The notes under the pieces: model-generated | Told to the model about the DNA's origin: nothing | The model's database searches: none | Seen by the model: only the letters and a program-made list of their open reading frames with translations | Translations under genes and position numbers: made by a program | DNA from: Homarus americanus | Lineage: Eukaryota; Arthropoda; Malacostraca; Decapoda; Nephropidae | Assembly: GCF_018991925.1 (NCBI RefSeq) | Contig: NW_024735554.1 | Coordinates: forward strand, 3,965,839-4,029,838 | DNA length: 64,000 nt | Reading direction: 5' to 3' | In this document: in pieces, positions 59,420 to 64,000 of the stretch | Numbering within the stretch: position 1 is the first letter of the stretch | How the letters are laid out: each line of letters begins with the position of its first letter

Positions 59420-61290
59420 TTACTTTCAATCTCTTCACCACTTATCGGCTCGATAGCCGCTTAGGCGGTTGGTCACATCTCTGTTACGCACTGTTGGCAA
59501 GTACTGGGCATGTACTGACTCCAGAATGTACCTGAACCCGCTCCACTGTTGGTCAAGTCTTGTCTTGAAAGAGCTTACACTCGGTGCCGTCGCAACACTT
59601 TCTGGTAGATTGTTCCAAGAGTTCACAACTCTCACTCCGACAAAGTTTGCCCTCACAATTTTCTGGACCTGTGGCTTCTTCAACCTTGAGCTGTGATCCC
59701 GTGTGGGGAGGGCGTCCACCAGCTCCAGGTAATGGACACTTGACCGGGTAGTGCGCCTTGGTAATGCCCTCTGAGATGTTTTAAACTTCATTTAGGTCGC
59801 CCATTGTCCATCTGTAGCAGCGGTTCCCAAACACGGGGTCGAGAATCGCAAGATGCATCATAAGGGGTCGCATAGAGGTCATGAGGCCGAGGGGGTCACC
59901 TGGGTCTTGCAGCGGTCACATGTGATATTTTTTCTTTCTTTTTAATTAAGGTGTCAAGGACTGAAGGGCAAGGCCGACGGGTGCTGTCTCATTAAGTCGG
60001 GACCATAAATTATGGTCAAGAGATTAACGCAGTTACTCTCCTTGCCCCGTGACACGTTTCACAACCGAAATTCCACACTCCTATATACTGTATACCTTTA
60101 AACTGTTCTCAGCTCAATTTACTCTACTTCCCACGGATGCGTACAGAAAATGGCAGCAAATTTCAATGAGTTGCTTACTGGGTCTTTTGCGCTCGAAAAG
60201 TCATAATTCTAGGCTGAAAATGAGGCAAGAGTAAAGGTAAATATGGGCGTTTGTGATGACATCGCAAAGTTTGGGATTATATTATGAGATATTCAGCTGT
60301 TAAAAATGGAGCTTTCAACATTCTGGTGTAAAAAAAATATTATTGTAACCGTATATCATCAAACTTATACTTAGAAATTTCTGGGCTATGTTGCTTAACC
60401 CCAGGTGTAGGAAATTGCTCAAATGACGACATACACATGAAATATGACACATAATTATACCCCCAGTTAACATAAAATTTATTAAATTATAATGCACACA
60501 TGTTACATATGAAATATTAGAGAGTTGCAACTAAGAAAACTTTATTTGTTGTTGCTTAACCACATAATCATACCCCCAGGCATAAAACACTAGATGATGA
60601 TATAATCGTGACAGAGTTATAACCTGTTTCTGCCAGTGTTTGCTTTTACACTTCTCAATTATGTTATGTATTTTCTGTATTTGTTTTAAAAGTTAAATAC
60701 GTGTAAAAATATGTCCGTATATATTCTACGAATCTTTATATTTAATGTAATGACTTGCACTGGAAAATGCTTGGGAACCCCTGGTCTACTGTATAGTGTA
60801 AGTTGGCGTTCTAAAATCTCTGGATAACTGAGGTGCCGTAGTGCAGGGACCAGTTTGGTGGCCTTCCTTTGAACATTTTTTTATCAACTGACAGTCTAGC
60901 ATATCTCAGAGACCAGACAGGGTGACAGTACTCCAGACGGGGAAGCACCTCACGCTTGAAGATCTCGATATCTGAACGACCTTCTTATAAGACTTACTAG
61001 CTTAGTTGCTTGTTTCACCTTCTCACAATGGCCCGAAAACTTCAGTTCGTTGTCAACATACACACCCAGGCCCTTTTCACATTCGATCTCTATTATTGCA
61101 GCAGCATCCAATTAAATAATGCCCTTTCTTCATCCCGTTGGGACATGTGATACTCTTCCTTACTGCTGGTACGACTTAGGTGCATCCTCTTAGACTTCGT
61201 GACATTGAATCTCAGTAGCCATTTCTTATACCCCTCTTGAAACTGATCGAGATCTTTCTGTAGCTCTTCACAGTCCGTTTAATGGCTATA
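59420..61290 (-). mobile_element. LINE family B, interrupted by a hAT-like element
   Basis: The - strand segment 59791-59435 encodes LELVDALPTRDHSSRLKKPQ, VRANFVGVRVVNSWNNLPES and FKTRLDQQWSGF, then a stop. The more 5' sequence of the same ORF continues at 60784-61290 (decayed) on the other side of an insertion. Confidence 0.85.
59818..60783. mobile_element. Non-autonomous hAT-like element nested in LINE
   Basis: The left end CAGCGGTTCCCAAACACGG and right end GCTTGGGAACCCCTG are inverted in hAT style. The 966-bp interior has no transposase frame. The flanking 8 bp are similar but not identical, so the duplication has decayed. Confidence 0.75.
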
Positions 61291-61530
61291 AACAACATTC
61301 TGGAATCTGGCTGGGCTCGATTATTGGCGAAGATAGAGTAAACTTACGCCAGAGTGGACATATGAATCTCTAGAGTGAGCCATTTCTTATACCCCTCTTG
61401 AAACTGATCGGCATCTCAGATCTTTCTGTAGCTCTTCACAGTCCGTTTAATGGCTATAAACAACATTCTGGAATCTGACGGCTGGGCTCGATTATTGGCG
61501 AAGATAGAGTAAACTTACGCCAGAGTGGTT
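61217..61530 (+). repeat. Tandem duplication, about 161-bp period
   Basis: AGCCATTTCTTATACCCCTC begins at 61217 and again at 61378. Both copies run through CGATTATTGGCGAAGATAG to ACGCCAGAGTGG. The second copy has small insertions (GGCATCTCA, GACG). Confidence 0.92.
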
Positions 61531-62615
61531 TCCAAGCAGTGATAAAATTAATAATTACTTCATCTTCATGTTGGTGGCGGGTACTGTACTTTACTGGGGT
61601 GTATAAACAACTACACAGGTCATGACGCAACACTGGAGAATTCTTTTGAATACAGTATTGTGTATAACAGAATAAATTAGACGTTGTGTATTGTGTCACA
61701 TTTGAAAGGAACTCTACACACACAGGTGAACCTATACAGTCTCTCCTTCACCACCATAATAATTATTGCTTCACCATATTGTAATGTGTGACCATCACTA
61801 GATGCCAATTATGTTCCACTGTTAATCAGGTTAATGAGCAAGTTTTATTTTTCCTGTGAGTTTACTATCATTTAAACTTTACTTTTGAAACTATGAGGTA
61901 AATAATTAAACCAGTGTTTATTCTGCCACGGCTGATAAGTATGGATGTCATGTTACCAGATGACCCATAGTAATTAACCTATTTCTTATTATACCAGTAA
62001 TATCTCTTGACAACATCACATCTGATTGAACATCCTCAGTCTTCACCTGGCCATTTAAGGGAATATGTTAGAAGTTTTACACAGAACAATTTGTTGGTTA
62101 AATCATATTATTTCACCTTGATCCGTGTTACGCAGATAACAGCTGCCAGATGCATGATTATTAGTGATGGTCAACGAGAATTTACTTGACAACAGTCCCA
62201 AATTATGCAGACAATGAGTACTAATATATTTTAAAATACTGTATATGTACATTACTACTATGAAAACACGGGAAAAAAAATATATAAATGGAGTCCTAAA
62301 TGTGCGTCGCTTATAGGTTGATAAGTGACTAAAATTAAAACAAAAAGAATAATAAAGTCCTGCTGTTACTTTACCGTATATGTTGTTTCAGTTCTGATTA
62401 AAAAACGATTTAACTCAAAGTGAAAGGTTATATGAGGGATTATCCGTGGCGGTTGTATTAACGACGACAGCATCAAACACTCATCTGTCACAACTGACTA
62501 CTGAGTTGTGAGCCTAAAGAAAGTTATAACACCACCAAATTTATTTTTTTGGACTATCGGTCTATTATACCAGTACTGTTCGTGTACTGTACATTGTGAA
62601 TATCTGTATACTTGA
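61531..62615. other. Intergenic, no gene recognised
   Basis: AT-rich sequence without coding signal or recognisable repeat. Confidence 0.45.
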
Positions 62616-62735
62616 TCAACACTGGAGCAGGTTCAGATACATTCAGTACTTACCAACAGTATGTAACAGAGACGTAACCGACCGTCCAAGAGGCTAACGA
62701 GCCGATCAGTGGCGAAGAGGATAAAACCAAAAAAA
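62616..62735 (+). mobile_element. LINE family B 3' tip (sense)
   Basis: GATCAACACTGGAGCAGGTT through AGCCGATCAGTGGCGAAGAG is the reverse of the family B terminal segment seen at 44815, 56700 and 59420. A short ATCT repeat follows (62748-62801). Confidence 0.85.
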
Positions 62736-62899
62736 TATATCTATCTATTCATTTATTTCTCTTGATCAATATCTATCTATATATCTATCTATCTATCTAT
62801 TCAACTAATGTATGATTTCTCTAAAGAGTGATGGTTCGACAATACCGTGAGCTGAGGTACGACAACTCTATAAAGTTTGTTATTGTGGTGTATTTGTAG

Positions 62900-63206
62900 A
62901 CGGTGGAGGACGGTGGGTGTGTGCCAAGAAACTCTCCACAATGGCACAGAAAGACGGTGGGAAGTCTATTGTGAAGTATGAGCCATCGGGTGACACAGTG
63001 GCGGTGGTGAGAGAGGACGAGCAGGAAGATATGAAGTACAAGCCTCTGGTACCGGTGTATATAGTGAGGGAGGGGGAGGTACACCACCCCTCCTGGCATC
63101 ATCATCATCCTCCTCCTCATCATTCACAGTTTGATCATCACCTCCAGGTAGATGATGAAGCTGTTGGCCGGAACAACCACAGTCCACTGCAGGATGAGAA
63201 TGCTGG
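62900..63206 (+). CDS. Unrecognised gene, first or internal coding exon (His/Pro-rich)
   Basis: An acceptor (TTTGTAG) at 62899 and a good donor GCTGG|GTAAGG at 63206 bound an open exon. With ATG at 62941 it encodes 88 residues: MAQKDGGKSIVKYEPSGDTV, then KPLVPVYIVREGEV, a His/Pro run (HHPSWHHHHPPPHH) and DEAVGRNNHSPLQDENAG. The frame is also open upstream to the acceptor (GGGRWVCAKKLST), so it could be an internal exon. I do not recognise the protein; the partner exons lie outside the window or are unseen. Confidence 0.5.
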
Positions 63207-64000
63207 GTAAGGTCACAGTAGGTTGTACTGTAATGTGTTAGAGCAATACCATGAACTGGATGTCAAAGCCACATATTATTTTTCAGGTAATGTCTTAAGT
63301 CAGGGGTGCCACTTTAATGTTTTGTTGTTCTTTTAACAACTTAATTACATAAAGTTTATTTTTAATAGTATTTAAAACAAGTTCCAGCTTCCAATATGTA
63401 CAAGTAGTTTACCTGTACTTTATACCCCCACCACCTATTGTACACCACCACTTATGATGTCACAACCTGTGTGACGTCAGTGCCTCTGGTAAATTAACAT
63501 AAACTATCACAAAGGTTTATGATACTTGGCCATCAGTGAACGTCTGAACATCAGTCCAACGAAGTACCCAAATGTACCCAAAAGTATATTAAATCAGGGT
63601 AAAATCTTAACGAATATATGTTTTACATCATTAAAACCTGATTAATAATGTTTTCATTGAAATGTAGTCAAAATAATGGAATAATAAACAGCGAAAAATG
63701 CTAAATTCCAAAGAGTCACCTATCCAAAATAGAGATATAATTACCGATGTTTCTGTTACTTTGGGGTATTTAACATAGCCGTAGGATTTACTTTTCATTA
63801 GGTTAGGTTAGTGAAGTGCATCACGATGGATCTGAGTTATCTCCCTTGTTCACGAACTCTTTGGAATTTAGCGTTTGCCAATACTGAAAGTTTTTCGCTG
63901 TTTATTATTTCATCTTACAAATTACACTAAAAATATTATTAGACATGTTTTGTGTATGTATAACAGATATTCGTTAATATTTTACCCTTATTTAATATAC
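63207..64000. other. Intron or flank, nothing recognised
   Basis: AT-rich sequence. AAATTCCAAAGAGT (63703) and the inverted ACTCTTTGGAATTTAG (63849-63864), plus TGTTTATTATTTC-type matches around them, suggest a palindromic MITE of roughly 320 bp, but its ends were not fixed. Confidence 0.35.

Overview
This is a nuclear window from a repeat-rich, intron-rich animal genome. CCTAA/TTAGG-type interstitial tracts (the arthropod telomere motif) and the mix of CR1-like, Jockey-like and RTE-like LINEs with Tigger, hAT and piggyBac-like DNA elements suggest an arthropod, most likely a decapod crustacean. The species is an inference and was not confirmed. Most of the sequence is introns, intergenic DNA, decayed transposons and minisatellites. 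Only four or five stretches read as host genes.

Left end, 1-4700 (+): the last eight exons of a FRAS1/FREM2-type extracellular matrix protein. They splice in a consistent frame to about 535 residues and end in a transmembrane helix, a short cytoplasmic tail and a C-terminal Thr-Glu-Val PDZ ligand. Its introns hold a LINE fragment and three minisatellites, one of which has copied the exon 5 splice donor. From 11180 to 20612 (+) lies a complete coding region for mitochondrial fission factor (Mff/Tango11), a tail-anchored receptor that recruits the fission dynamin Drp1. It has five main coding exons, an in-frame 18-nt microexon candidate and an alternative donor 36 nt apart. Its introns carry a SINE-like repeat pair, two Tigger remnants and minisatellites.

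Middle, 20.6-34 kb: the Mff 3' UTR, then about 10 kb without a recognisable gene, holding a CR1-like LINE fragment (23.4-24.5 kb), palindromic and piggyBac-like MITEs, a deleted Tigger (31.06-31.91 kb) and an unusual 428-bp element with 79-bp inverted arms (33.04-33.47 kb). A possible first exon with a mitochondrial-presequence look begins at 34080 (+).

Right half: a minus-strand gene (45303 down to 34510, four coding exons, 455 residues) encodes an unrecognised type I membrane glycoprotein with a signal peptide, six N-glycosylation sequons, one transmembrane helix and a proline-rich acidic tail. Its introns contain an RTE-like LINE and a 2.1-kb minisatellite. From 47.8 to 62.7 kb the window is transposon-dominated: a LINE with one frameshift (47.8-50.06 kb), a Jockey-like LINE with a long ORF and a poly(A) tail followed directly by a 1.2-kb minisatellite (52.7-56.3 kb), a hAT element with an exact 8-bp target-site duplication (57.17-58.41 kb), and a LINE interrupted by a second hAT-like element (59.4-61.3 kb). 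One further host-like exon lies at 62900-63206 (+). I found no CRISPR array, no rRNA gene, no intact tRNA gene and no prokaryote-type operon. The most interesting host signals are splicing-related: the microexon, the duplicated donor, the donor inside a coding repeat, and the inverted repeats flanking Mff exons.
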